Source: Pirellulales bacterium
GTDB taxonomy: Bacteria > Planctomycetota > Planctomycetia > Pirellulales > Lacipirellulaceae
Reading direction: 5' to 3'
Assembly (NCBI GenBank): GCA_020847515.1
Contig: JADLBW010000059.1
Location: 1-64,000 of the forward strand
DNA: 64,000 bases
Positions within the stretch are counted from its first letter, which is position 1. Each line of letters begins with the position of its first letter. Made by a program: the position numbers and the translations under genes. The notes beneath the pieces were generated by a model. That model was not told where the DNA came from, made no database searches, and saw only the letters and a list, made by a program, of their open reading frames with translations. Positions 36,980 to 45,129 of the stretch are shown here, in pieces.

Positions 36980-37207
36980 GGGCCGTGCGCCTGTGCCGTT
37001 GGGCTGCGTCGCCAGTTGGCGCAGAACGGCGTGCTGCAATATACGTGCCGGGCCAGGCATTTCGGCATACAAGGTGCGTAGCCCAAGACCGGTTCTGCCC
37101 GCCGGTCATGCTCATGGCGTCGTTCGCACCAACGGCCTACCAGGCTCGCAAGGCTGCGCCGGCGACGAGCGCGGGCTCAGCAATTCAACCAACCGCGGAG
37201 AAACTCG

Positions 37208-38101
37208 GTGGCCAACAAATCGAAAGTCAGCGGCAAGTCTAACCCCCGCAAAATGCGACCTGCCCAAACGCAAAAGAAGCAGCCCGGCGACGAGCACAAG
37301 ATGAGGCCCGAGCCGGTCTCCATCCTGCCGGACATGCGCGGCAGCGGAAAGCTCGAAGGCAGAGTCGCGCTGATCACCGGCGGCGATAGCGGCATCGGCC
37401 GCGCCGTGGCGCTGGCTTATGCCCGCGAGGGCGCCGACGTGGCCATCGTCTACCTGGAAGAAACCACCGACGCCGAAGCGACCCGGCGGGGCGTGGAACA
37501 GGAAGGGCGCCGCTGCCTTCTCATCAAGGGGGACGTCGGCAAAGAAGCGTTCTGCCAAAAGGCGGTGGAAAAGTGCGTAAAGACGCTCGGCAAGCTCGAC
37601 GTCCTGGTGAACAACGCCGCCGAGCAGCACCCTCAAAACGACATCGAAGACATCAGCGAGAAGCAGCTTGAGCGGACCTTCCGCACGAACATCTACTCGA
37701 TGTTCTTCCTGACTAAGGCCGCCCTGCCCCACCTTCGCAAGAGCAACGCGGCGGCGGTCATCAACACCACGAGCGTCACGGCATACCGCGGCAGTTCCCA
37801 TCTACTGGACTACGCGGCCACCAAGGGGGCGATCGTCAGTTTCACCCGGTCGCTCTCGCAGGCGCTGGCCAAGGACGACGTCCGCGTCAACGCCGTGGCG
37901 CCCGGGCCCATCTGGACGCCGCTGATCCCGGCGACATTCCCGGCCGAACACGTGGAAAAGTTCGGCAGCGACGTCCCTATGGGGCGGGCCGGCGAGCCCT
38001 GGGAGGCCGCGACCTGCTACGTCTTTCTAGGTTCGCGCGACGGATCGTACATCACCGGCCAGGTGCTGCATCCCAACGGGGGGGAGGTCGTGAACGGCTA
38101 G
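37208..38101 (+). CDS. SDR family oxidoreductase (YghA / general stress protein type)
   Basis: 297 aa. NAD(P)-dependent short-chain dehydrogenase with a Lys-rich N-terminal extension of about 50 residues typical of the YghA/Gsp39 subgroup induced by general stress. TGGDSGIG (57-64) binds the cofactor, NNAAEQHP is the conserved loop, and Ser189, Tyr202 and Lys206 (DYAATKGA) are catalytic. The start is GTG 37208 with GGAG 9 nt upstream. It is transcribed divergently from the UdgX-topoisomerase IB pair, sharing a 228-nt promoter region. Confidence 0.9.
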   Translation: MANKSKVSGKSNPRKMRPAQTQKKQPGDEHKMRPEPVSILPDMRGSGKLEGRVALITGGDSGIGRAVALAYAREGADVAIVYLEETTDAEATRRGVEQEGRRCLLIKGDVGKEAFCQKAVEKCVKTLGKLDVLVNNAAEQHPQNDIEDISEKQLERTFRTNIYSMFFLTKAALPHLRKSNAAAVINTTSVTAYRGSSHLLDYAATKGAIVSFTRSLSQALAKDDVRVNAVAPGPIWTPLIPATFPAEHVEKFGSDVPMGRAGEPWEAATCYVFLGSRDGSYITGQVLHPNGGEVVNG

Positions 38102-38120
38102 GAGTCCTCCCCGTCGTCCG

Positions 38121-38486
38121 TCAAAAGATCGGCAGGCGTCTGACGCGGATATGGGCCGGATCGATGACCACAATTGCTCCCGCCGAGAGGTCGTTAGCGT
38201 ACCGCGTAAGTAGATCCGTCAGTAACAAGTTGATCTCGTCGGTGGTGAATCCTTCAAGCCTGAACAGCACCACAGAGGGATACGGAAGGCGGTGAATTGC
38301 AAGGATACGCGAAAAATCTAAGCCGAAGGTGATCCCAATCCGAGCTTCATCCGCCGCAAGGCGTAGGATCGCAGCGTCCGCTAGTCGGGCAAGACCGCGC
38401 TCGCGCAGATGCACGGCGTCGTAACCCTGGGAGCATAGGAGACTTGTCGCCCGCGGCGAGACGCCCATATCGAGCAGCAACTTCAT
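38121..38486 (-). CDS. DUF5615 PIN-like protein (putative toxin)
   Basis: 121 aa, Mut7-C/PIN-like fold of the DUF5615 family (COG4634), often the toxin-like half of a pair with DUF433. Conserved acidic residues are in KLLLDMGVSP (Asp6), AADEARIGITFGLDFSR and an IDPAHIRVRRLPI ending. Asp6 and the LDFSR Asp would be metal ligands of an RNase if active. Its ATG lies inside the upstream DUF433 frame (140-nt overlap), which is unusually long. Confidence 0.78.
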   Translation of the reverse strand: MKLLLDMGVSPRATSLLCSQGYDAVHLRERGLARLADAAILRLAADEARIGITFGLDFSRILAIHRLPYPSVVLFRLEGFTTDEINLLLTDLLTRYANDLSAGAIVVIDPAHIRVRRLPIF

Positions 38487-38706
38487 ACGCCCAGGCAGTC
38501 AATTGCTCGTCAGCAAGGATGGCTACGTATTGAATGCACTGCTCGACGTCTTCCCGCTCCAAATCAGGATAGTCGGCCAAAATGCCTTCGACCGTCACGC
38601 CGCCGGCAAGCAACTTCAGCACCACGCTAACTGGAATTCGCATACCGCGCACGCAAGCGCGGCCGCCCATGATCTGCTCGTCAAAAGTAATTCGATCGAG
38701 GGACAT
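38347..38706 (-). CDS. DUF433 protein (putative antitoxin), 3' end possibly frameshifted
   Basis: The DUF433 core (residues 1-75) is clear: LDRITFDEQIMGGRACVRGMR, split between two strands, then IPVSVVLKLLAGG, and ILADYPDLEREDVEQCIQYV, a winged-helix-like domain used as antitoxin/DNA-binding partner of DUF5615. After ADEQLTAWA the frame runs on for some 40 residues that look unlike the family and overlap the DUF5615 gene by 140 nt. In another frame a TGA overlaps the DUF5615 start as ATGA, as expected for an intact pair, so a small indel near 38490-38520 is suspected. Confidence 0.72.
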   Translation of the reverse strand: MSLDRITFDEQIMGGRACVRGMRIPVSVVLKLLAGGVTVEGILADYPDLEREDVEQCIQYVAILADEQLTAWAYEVAARYGRLAAGDKSPMLPGLRRRASARARSCPTSGRCDPTPCGG

Positions 38707-38757
38707 TGTGGCTTGGGTTCTTCTACGTCGCGTAAACTGGAGACGCCTTCAGTAGCC

Positions 38758-38767
38758 AAGTATACTT
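38758..38767 (-). promoter_or_regulatory. Candidate promoter/operator of the DUF433-DUF5615 pair
   Basis: AAGTATACTT is a perfect 10-bp palindrome containing TATACT, a good -10 hexamer on the minus strand, 53 nt upstream of the DUF433 start. Such overlap of -10 and palindrome suits autorepression by an antitoxin, but this is inference. Confidence 0.4.
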
Positions 38768-38785
38768 TATTCGCCCGCGAGACGT

Positions 38786-39859
38786 TTACCTGGCGCCCAG
38801 CTTAGGGTCGCTCTTCAGCGGCAATTGCACTCGCTTCCCGGACAGGGCAGATTTATAAATCGCCAGGATGATCTCGACCGAGCGCCGGCCTTCGCGGCCG
38901 TCGACCGCGGGAGTGCGGTCCTTGCGGATGGCGTCGACGAAGTCCTGGAACTGCAGCATGTGGCCATGGTGGCCGATGGCCGCCGGGTCGGAGGCGCCCC
39001 CGCCGGTGCTCTTGCTAGTGGCCATCTGCCGCTGGATGGCCGCATCTCCGCGGGTTCTCTGGGCGAAGTCCCACGCCTTGAGGTCTTCCTCTTCGAGCAC
39101 GGCGGTGCCCTCGGAACCGTGCAGTTCAATTCGCTTGAGGTATCCCGGATAGGCTGCCGTCGTGGCTTCAATCACGCCCAGCGCGCCGTTTTCGAACCGC
39201 AGCGTAGCCGTCGCCACGTCTTCGACCTCGATCCGCTGGTGGGCCAGCGTCGCGGTATAGGCCTGTAATTCGCTTACCGGGCCCATCAGCCACGTGAGCA
39301 AGTCGACCGTGTGGATGGCCTGATTCATGAGGGCCCCGCCGCCGTCGAGCGCCCACGTGCCGCGCCACGCCCCGCTATCGTAGTATTGCTGCGTGCGGTA
39401 CCACTTCACATACGCGTCGCCGAGGGTGATGCGGCCGAACCGCCGCTCGTCCACGGCTTGCTTCATGAGCCTCGAAGAGTCGTGAAACCGCGACGGGAAA
39501 ATGGCCGAGAGCTTAACGCCCGCTCGGTCGCAGGCGGCGATGATCTTGTCGCACCGCCGGAGCGTAATCTCCAACGGCTTCTCAACGATGACATGTTTAC
39601 CCGCGTTGGCAGCGGCGACGGCCGGCTCCATGTGGGCGCCGCTGGGCGTGGCAATCGTCACGGCATCCACTCCCTGGTGGGCAAGCATCGCTTCGACCGA
39701 GCTGTAGGAAGCGCATTTGAACTCCTGGGCAAGCACCTCGGCCCGGTCCGGCGAGCTATCGCAGCAGGCGACCAGCCGGGCCCCTCGGACCTCGGCGAGC
39801 GCGCGGGCGTGAAAACGGCTGATCATGCCCGCCCCGACGATTCCAAACCCGATCGGCAT
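38786..39859 (-). CDS. Gfo/Idh/MocA family oxidoreductase
   Basis: 357 aa. NAD(P)-dependent dehydrogenase acting on a sugar, inositol or similar polyol. The N-terminal Rossmann fold reads FGIVGAGMISRFHARAL, the conserved lysine motif is VIVEKPLEI, and the catalytic-side helix is ALMNQAIHTVDLLTWLMG. The C-terminal sheet domain follows the family. ATG 39859 gives the expected start. Planctomycetes carry many paralogues of this family, so the substrate cannot be deduced. No catabolic neighbours are seen. Confidence 0.9.
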   Translation of the reverse strand: MPIGFGIVGAGMISRFHARALAEVRGARLVACCDSSPDRAEVLAQEFKCASYSSVEAMLAHQGVDAVTIATPSGAHMEPAVAAANAGKHVIVEKPLEITLRRCDKIIAACDRAGVKLSAIFPSRFHDSSRLMKQAVDERRFGRITLGDAYVKWYRTQQYYDSGAWRGTWALDGGGALMNQAIHTVDLLTWLMGPVSELQAYTATLAHQRIEVEDVATATLRFENGALGVIEATTAAYPGYLKRIELHGSEGTAVLEEEDLKAWDFAQRTRGDAAIQRQMATSKSTGGGASDPAAIGHHGHMLQFQDFVDAIRKDRTPAVDGREGRRSVEIILAIYKSALSGKRVQLPLKSDPKLGAR

Positions 39860-40155
39860 GTTCGCAGACCTCTCGACGTGATGGATTTACTTTGATGGTG
39901 CGTAAACTGCAGCAAATCTGCTGACCCGGCAGCGAGCCTCGCCGCCGGCGATGGCAGCGTTACGCGGATGCAGCGGGCGGCTCGGCGTAATCCGGCCCGG
40001 CGGCTGCCTCCCTCGGATTGCGCTCGATAACGCTAGTCGTACACTGTTGCTCAGCCGTTGCAGCGACTGCCTGACGCCGCCACTGAGTTGCGGCTGGCCG
40101 AAGCAGGCTCGTATTATGCGGTGGAGAACTTCACGGCTGTAGAGGAAAAACCTCG

Positions 40156-40677
40156 ATGAGTGCTGAGCAGCGCGCACCGGCCAATCCCGCCGCAACGAAA
40201 GTGCCGCCGAAGTACGCGCCCCGCTGGCATGTTGTCCTGTATCAGCCGGAAATCCCCTACAACACCGGCAGCGTGGGGCGAACCTGCGTCGCGGTGGGCG
40301 CCAAGCTGTGGCTGGTCCGGCCGTTAGGCTTCCGCGTCGACGACTATTACCTCCGCCGGGCGGGGCTGGACTACTGGGAACATCTCGAGTGGCAAGTCGT
40401 CGACGACTGGGCGGAATTGGTCTGCCGCTTGCCTAGCGAGCGGCATTGGTACTTCACCAAGCGGGCCCAGCGCGCGTATACCGATCCCTCCTTCGCCGCG
40501 GGCGACGTACTGGTTTTCGGCCGCGAATCGCAAGGGCTGCCGCCGGAACTGCTGCATGGCCGGTCCGACCGCTGCCTGCGGATCCCTACCCGGCCCCAGG
40601 TGCGCAGCCTCAATCTCTCCAACAGCGTGGCAGTCGCTCTGTACGAGGCGGCAAGGCAGTGGGACATGGCCACGTGA
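40156..40677 (+). CDS. trmL: tRNA (cytidine(34)-2'-O)-methyltransferase
   Basis: 173-aa SPOUT methyltransferase that methylates the wobble ribose of certain Leu tRNAs. Diagnostic segments: VVLYQPEIPYNTGSVGRTC, LVRPLGFRVDDYYLRRAGLDYW (split: LVRPLGF and LRRAGLDYW), VFGRESQGLP, and the knot end RSLNLSNSVAVALYEA. A short N-terminal extension of about 22 residues precedes the fold. GAGG lies upstream of ATG 40156. Confidence 0.93.
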   Translation: MSAEQRAPANPAATKVPPKYAPRWHVVLYQPEIPYNTGSVGRTCVAVGAKLWLVRPLGFRVDDYYLRRAGLDYWEHLEWQVVDDWAELVCRLPSERHWYFTKRAQRAYTDPSFAAGDVLVFGRESQGLPPELLHGRSDRCLRIPTRPQVRSLNLSNSVAVALYEAARQWDMAT

Positions 40678-41292
40678 CCAGTCCGGCCTAGCTGCAAGGA
40701 TGATCGATGCTTAGGCTGCGTCCGACTCATCTACCCGTGATTGAAAGACTTACAGGGCGACGCAACGCCTGTTAGCGAACACGCGCGGGCCGCACCGGTC
40801 CATCGGCCCCGCAGGACGCGAAATCAAGCACCCAACGTTTTGCATCCCGCCTGCAGCCCCGCCTCTCAGAACCCAGCATCCATTTACCTGTACGGAGCTT
40901 GAACATTTCTCTGCTGAGCGGTTCGATGCTTAGTTCCTGCACGCTACTCATGTCCGTACGGCGAGAGGGCCGATCGACAGCCATTGGCTGGAAAACCCGC
41001 CCGGGCAGTCCTGTGGGTAACATGACGCCGCCGCCATCCGCTGTATTGATTCCTGCGCCGCTAATGAACCCGCTGTAAATTCGGCTATCGGCTAGCGGCC
41101 AGAATTAGGCCTTTCCCCTCTGGCCGTCGGCCGCTAGCCGCTAGCCGACAGCCCGGCAGGGTGCATTAGTCCCGCAGTTCTCAATAGACGTATAAATCCC
41201 GAGGAAACCGGCAAAGCAAGGAGGTCGTAATTGACGTTTTGTGGCTAAAAGGTCACCATAAGTGCCTGACTCGTCGAAGGAATTACCCCGCC
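40678..41292. other. Intergenic region between trmL and murB
   Basis: 615 nt without a supported gene. It contains heptad tract 3 (41081-41156) and an unusually good AAGGAGG at about 41217, too far from the murB ATG to be its ribosome binding site and followed by a five-codon TTG frame. A minus-strand frame at 40772-41023 has no family character. Confidence 0.5.
41081..41156. repeat. Heptad repeat tract 3, arranged as a hairpin
   Basis: The left arm has in-phase units TCGGCTA, TCGGCTA, GCGGCCA (41081-41101); the right arm has GGCCGTC, GGCCGCT, AGCCGCT, AGCCGAC (41122-41149). The right arm is the reverse complement of the left with one extra heptad, so the tract can fold back on itself around a 20-nt loop. 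Confidence 0.8.
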
Positions 41293-42171
41293 ATGACCCT
41301 GGTAAGCGGCTTTGAAAAGATCGTTCGCCTCAGTGAGCCGCTAGCTCACCGGACGTGGCTGCGCCTCGGCGGACCGGCGGAATTCTTTGCCGAGCCCCAT
41401 TCGGTCGACGAACTGGCAGCCCTGGTGCGGCGCTGCCGGAATGAAGACGTCCCGATTCGCGTGCTCGGCGGGGGCTCGAACCTGCTGGTCCGCGACGAGG
41501 GGGTGACCGGCATGGTCATTAGCCTGACCAGCCCGGTATTTACGCAGATTCGCATTGCCGCCAACCGGGTAACCGCCGGCGGCGGCGTAAAACTGGCCCA
41601 CGCCATTAGTGAAACCGTCCGGGCCGGATTGGCGGGGCTGGAGCCGCTGGTTGGCATCCCGGGCACCATCGGGGCGGCCCTGCACGGCAACAGCGGCAGC
41701 CGCGCCGGCGACATCGGCCAGTGGGCCTGCCGGGCGACCGTCATGACGCGGGCCGGCGAGATCCTCAACCGTAATCGCGAGGATCTGGTCTTCGCCTACC
41801 GTCAGAGCAGCCTGGACGAGTTGGTGATCCTCAGCGGCGAGTTCCAACTAGAGCCCGACGACCCCGCCCAGCTTACCAAGCGGATGCAAAAGCAGTGGAT
41901 CGTCAAGAAGGCCGGCCAGCCGCTATCGCACCAGAACGTCGCCTGCGTCTTTAAGAATCCTCGCGGCATGAGCGCCGGCATGCTCATCGAGCAGGCGGGG
42001 CTCAAGGGGACGCGCGTCGGCGGCGTGGAAGTGAGCAAGCGGCATGCGAACTTCATCGTGGCCGGCGAAGGCGCCTCCAGCCAGGACGTACTGCGGCTAA
42101 TCGATCTGATTCGCAGCCGCGTGGCCGAACGACTCGGCGTTGAGTTGGAGACGGAACTGGAAATCTGGTAA
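41293..42171 (+). CDS. murB: UDP-N-acetylenolpyruvoylglucosamine reductase
   Basis: 292 aa. FAD enzyme making UDP-MurNAc for peptidoglycan. The FAD domain reads HRTWLRLGGPAEFFAEP, IRVLGGGSNLLVRDEG and VGIPGTIGAALHGNSG; the substrate domain ends ACVFKNPRG..AGMLIEQAGLKG..VSKRHANFIV. The proton donor that is Ser in E. coli is Cys in the ACVFKNP motif. ATG 41293 gives the family N-terminus (a TTG at 41239 would add 18 basic residues). ftsQ follows 105 nt downstream, an arrangement of the division/cell-wall cluster. Confidence 0.93.
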   Translation: MTLVSGFEKIVRLSEPLAHRTWLRLGGPAEFFAEPHSVDELAALVRRCRNEDVPIRVLGGGSNLLVRDEGVTGMVISLTSPVFTQIRIAANRVTAGGGVKLAHAISETVRAGLAGLEPLVGIPGTIGAALHGNSGSRAGDIGQWACRATVMTRAGEILNRNREDLVFAYRQSSLDELVILSGEFQLEPDDPAQLTKRMQKQWIVKKAGQPLSHQNVACVFKNPRGMSAGMLIEQAGLKGTRVGGVEVSKRHANFIVAGEGASSQDVLRLIDLIRSRVAERLGVELETELEIW

Positions 42172-42276
42172 GCGCGACGGTTGGTCGAGGCGCTCTTAGC
42201 AGCCGCTTTGCACTGCCGATCGTCCAACGGCCGCAGCCATGGTAGGCATGTCGGCGCAACGCAGGGAGGTGTTGCC

Positions 42277-43266
42277 TTGGCCCGCAACAGTGCCGACAAA
42301 CCATCTGCCACCCCCGCCGCCAGAGTAAAGCCGACCGCTGACGCTCCCTCTGCCGGACGGCCCGTCGCAAAGAAGCTTCACGAACTGGCCCGCCGCCGGG
42401 CCCGCGCGCTGGCGATCCTCGCCGTGGTCGCCATCCTAGCCCTCGGGCTGCGCCTATTATGGCGCCGCGTGGCCCCGCTGGTGGCCGGCCGCGATCGCTA
42501 TCTGGTCCCGGCCAGCGCCATCGGCATCTCACCGCCGCCGCCCTGGCTCGTGGCCGACGTCCTTGAACAGGTGATTCATAAGTCGAGTCTCGACCGGCGG
42601 TTGTCCATCCTCGACCCCGGGTTTGTGGATGAGATCGAACAGGCCTTCTCCCTGCATCCGTGGGTCGCCCGGGTAAAGCGGATCGAAAAGAAGGTTCCGC
42701 CGGGCGTGTTCGTCGAGTTGGAATATCGGCGACCCGTTGCGGTCATCGACGCCCCTCGGGCCGATACCCGGGAGCTCTTGCCGGTGGACGTTACCGGCGT
42801 CCATCTGCCCGCCGAAGACGTGCCGCTGATCCGGCGGCAGTATTTGCCGCGGATTATGAATATTGCCGGCAGGCCTCCGGTAGGACGGCGTTGGGAGGAC
42901 GGCCGGGTGGCGGGGGGGGTCGAACTGGCCGCCGCGCTAGGCGAATCGTGGGAATCGCTCCACCTGGTAGAAATCATCCCCTCGGCTCGGCCCGAAGTCC
43001 GCGGCGACCGGCAGTATTTCGTCTACGAAATTGTGACTCGCGGCGGCACGCGCATCATTTGGGGGGCCGCACCGCGGGACCAGGCCCCGGGAGAAGCAGC
43101 ATTTGCAGTCAAGCTCCAGCGCCTGCAAAAGTGCGTCCGGCAGTACGGGCCGTTAGACACGGTCAAGGCGCCGCAGTCCGTGAATGTTCGCGGCGAACTG
43201 CAGGTGCTGCCGCGGATGGTCAAACGGGGCGCCAAGCCCGGGCCGTCATCCACTCAGGTAAAATAG
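42277..43266 (+). CDS. FtsQ/DivIB-like cell division protein
   Basis: 329 aa from TTG 42277, set by GGAGGT 6 nt upstream. Residues 1-35 are a basic cytosolic tail (Lys/Arg/Ala/Pro). One membrane segment (about 42-62: ALAILAVVAILALGLRLLW) follows, then a periplasmic POTRA-like domain with HPWVARVKRIEKKVPPGVFVELEYRRPVAVI split as HPWVARVKRIEKKVPPG and VFVELEYRRPVAVI. This is the standard FtsQ sequence of hydrophobic anchor and POTRA. It lies directly behind murB. No ftsA or ftsZ follows; the next gene is on the other strand. Confidence 0.8.
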   Translation: MARNSADKPSATPAARVKPTADAPSAGRPVAKKLHELARRRARALAILAVVAILALGLRLLWRRVAPLVAGRDRYLVPASAIGISPPPPWLVADVLEQVIHKSSLDRRLSILDPGFVDEIEQAFSLHPWVARVKRIEKKVPPGVFVELEYRRPVAVIDAPRADTRELLPVDVTGVHLPAEDVPLIRRQYLPRIMNIAGRPPVGRRWEDGRVAGGVELAAALGESWESLHLVEIIPSARPEVRGDRQYFVYEIVTRGGTRIIWGAAPRDQAPGEAAFAVKLQRLQKCVRQYGPLDTVKAPQSVNVRGELQVLPRMVKRGAKPGPSSTQVK

Positions 43267-43431
43267 CGATGGCCCGGCGCTCTGCCACGCGAAAGCTGGC
43301 CGCGTGAAAGCGCGATTAACCAAGTGCTTGAGGTCGCCGCCGGCGAGCGGCAGCATCTAAAGTCCTCACCCGCGTGGGCGCCCTGTGCGCTAAGCCGCAG
43401 AACTGTCCTGGGAGCAAACGCAGCAGCTCCG

Positions 43432-44784
43432 TCAGCGCCGTGGTTGCAGTAGCTCCAGCGAGGCGGCCGTCAGGGCCGTAACGCCGGTGGTCAGCGTGGG
43501 CTCGATATCTGGATAGAACAGCGGCGAATGGAGCGAGGGCGCGCCGCCAGACTCCCGCTGATACCGGTCCAGTCGCTCCTGATTGACGGCGCCAACGCTC
43601 ATCATCAGGATCGGCACGCCCGCTCGGCCGAAAGCGCCGAAATCCTCGCCCCCCATCGATGGCTCAGACTCTACCAGGTTCTTCTCGCCAAGGACGCGGC
43701 GGATCGCCGGATCGACGCGGCGGGCCAGCTTCTCGTCGTTCGCCAGCGCCGGCGTGCCGTCCGATACGCTGACCTCCGGCTCGGGAGCGCCTGCACTGTC
43801 TGCGGCAGCCAACGCTTTACGGCGGATGGCGGCGAGGATTTGCTCGCGAACCTCGGGCGTATAGCTGCGCACCGTGATTTGCAGCTTGCACTCGTCGCTG
43901 ATGACATTGTGCTTGGCGCCGCCATGAATCGCCCCGACGGTGACGACTGCCGGGTCGATCGGCCGCACCTCTCGGCTGACGATCGTTTGCAGATCAAGCA
44001 CCAGTCGAGCGGCGATGACGACTGGATCGATCGTCATATGCGGATAGGCGCCATGGCCCCCTTTGCCTTTGATGGTAACGTCGACGCTGTCGACATTGGC
44101 CATGGCGTAGCCGGTGCGCCACGCGATTTGGCCGGTCGGCCGATCGGCGGCGACATGCAGGGCCAGCGCGAAATCCGGCCGCGGAAATCGAGCGAACAAG
44201 CCGTCGTCGAGCATCGCCCTGGCGCCGGCGCCCCGTTCCTCCGCAGGTTGAAAAACCGCGACGACCGTCCCATGCCACCCCTCTTTGTGCTCGGCAAGAA
44301 ACTCGAGCGTCCCCAACAGCATGGTCATGTGCATGTCGTGGCCGCAGGCATGCATGACGCCGACGGTGGCGCCGCGGGCGTCCCGGACGGTAGTCTGCGA
44401 GGCGTAGTCGAGGCCCGTCTGCTCGACAACCGGGAGGGCGTCCATGTCGGCGCGGAGCATGAGCGTGGGCCCAGGGCCGCTGCTCAATACGCCCACCACG
44501 CCGTGGCCCCCGACCCGTTCAGTGACTTCGAGGCCGATCTCGCGAAGCTCGGAGGCCATCCCCGCGGCGGTTTGCTCCTCTTCGAAGGAAAGCTCGGGCG
44601 ATTGGTGGAGCGACTTGTAAAGTTGGACAAGCGGCGGGAGGTTTGCCTTGAGCCACTCGGCCGGGGTCGGCTCGGACGCAAGGGTCACGGAACTTGCTGT
44701 CAGGAGCAAGACGGCGGCGCCCGTCTTGGCGGCAGTGCGTCCGCCTGCTATGATTCGCGCATTCATACTTCTGCTCTTGTTCAT
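43432..44784 (-). CDS. M20 family amidohydrolase (IAA-amino acid hydrolase/hippuricase-like), secreted
   Basis: 450 aa from ATG 44784 (an ATG at 44766 is also possible). An N-terminal signal peptide (AAKTGAAVLLLTASSVTLASE) exports it. The catalytic core has the M20D metal ligands: HACGHDMH, the EERG pair, and a late GGEDFGAFG. Dimerisation domain segments KGKGGHGAYPHMTIDPV and the conserved HQSPELSFEEEQTA follow the N-terminus. It likely cleaves N-acylated amino acids in the periplasm. A stable hairpin lies over the ribosome binding region (44786-44820). Confidence 0.88.
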   Translation of the reverse strand: MNKSRSMNARIIAGGRTAAKTGAAVLLLTASSVTLASEPTPAEWLKANLPPLVQLYKSLHQSPELSFEEEQTAAGMASELREIGLEVTERVGGHGVVGVLSSGPGPTLMLRADMDALPVVEQTGLDYASQTTVRDARGATVGVMHACGHDMHMTMLLGTLEFLAEHKEGWHGTVVAVFQPAEERGAGARAMLDDGLFARFPRPDFALALHVAADRPTGQIAWRTGYAMANVDSVDVTIKGKGGHGAYPHMTIDPVVIAARLVLDLQTIVSREVRPIDPAVVTVGAIHGGAKHNVISDECKLQITVRSYTPEVREQILAAIRRKALAAADSAGAPEPEVSVSDGTPALANDEKLARRVDPAIRRVLGEKNLVESEPSMGGEDFGAFGRAGVPILMMSVGAVNQERLDRYQRESGGAPSLHSPLFYPDIEPTLTTGVTALTAASLELLQPRR

Positions 44785-44785
44785 T

Positions 44786-44830
44786 GGAGCCGCTTGGGGT
44801 TCATTGCCCGAAGCGGCTCCTTTTGTTGTT
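44786..44830. promoter_or_regulatory. Stable hairpin at the amidohydrolase ribosome binding region, terminator-like on the plus strand
   Basis: GGAGCCGCTT (44786-44795) and AAGCGGCTCC (44811-44820) form a perfect 10-bp stem. On the plus strand a TTTTGTTGTT tract follows, the shape of an intrinsic terminator, though no plus-strand gene ends nearby. On the minus strand the same stem swallows the AAAAGGAG sequence a few bases before the amidohydrolase start at 44784, so it could mask the ribosome binding site. Confidence 0.55.
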
Positions 44831-45081
44831 GGCGTGGAAAATTGCCGCTCGGGCAGCCCCATGATTGTAACCGCGCTGTGCAGCGGTTTCCCCGGCTCCC
44901 TCGATAGCGGCACGTCCGATCGGCATTTCACGATAGGTCCCGGCGCCGAAGGCCGCGGTGTTTAGCCAACGCGGCCAGTTGTGCGGAGAACCAGCGCGCC
45001 CGGGCGGACATGGACAGGGCGCCCCGCTGCTCCAGCCTGGAGAACCTCTCGGCCGTGGTCAAAACCGGCAGGTGGCGATAG

Positions 45082-45100
45082 GCGCCGGCACAGCCGGCGC
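45082..45100 (-). terminator. Hairpin after rdgB
   Basis: GCGCCGGC and GCCGGCGC, 8-bp perfect stem with a 3-nt loop, 30 nt past the rdgB stop. No T-tract follows, so the call rests on position and stem strength. Confidence 0.4.
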
Positions 45101-45129
45101 TGGCCGACCTTCAACAGCGTCCAAGCCTG

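Noticed and set aside
40772-41023. 83-aa minus-strand frame
   Set aside because: No ribosome binding site, no family resemblance, high-GC background.
41217-41248. Leader peptide of five codons after a perfect AAGGAGG, upstream of murB
   Set aside because: Too short and without a regulatory codon pattern; noted only in the intergenic entry.
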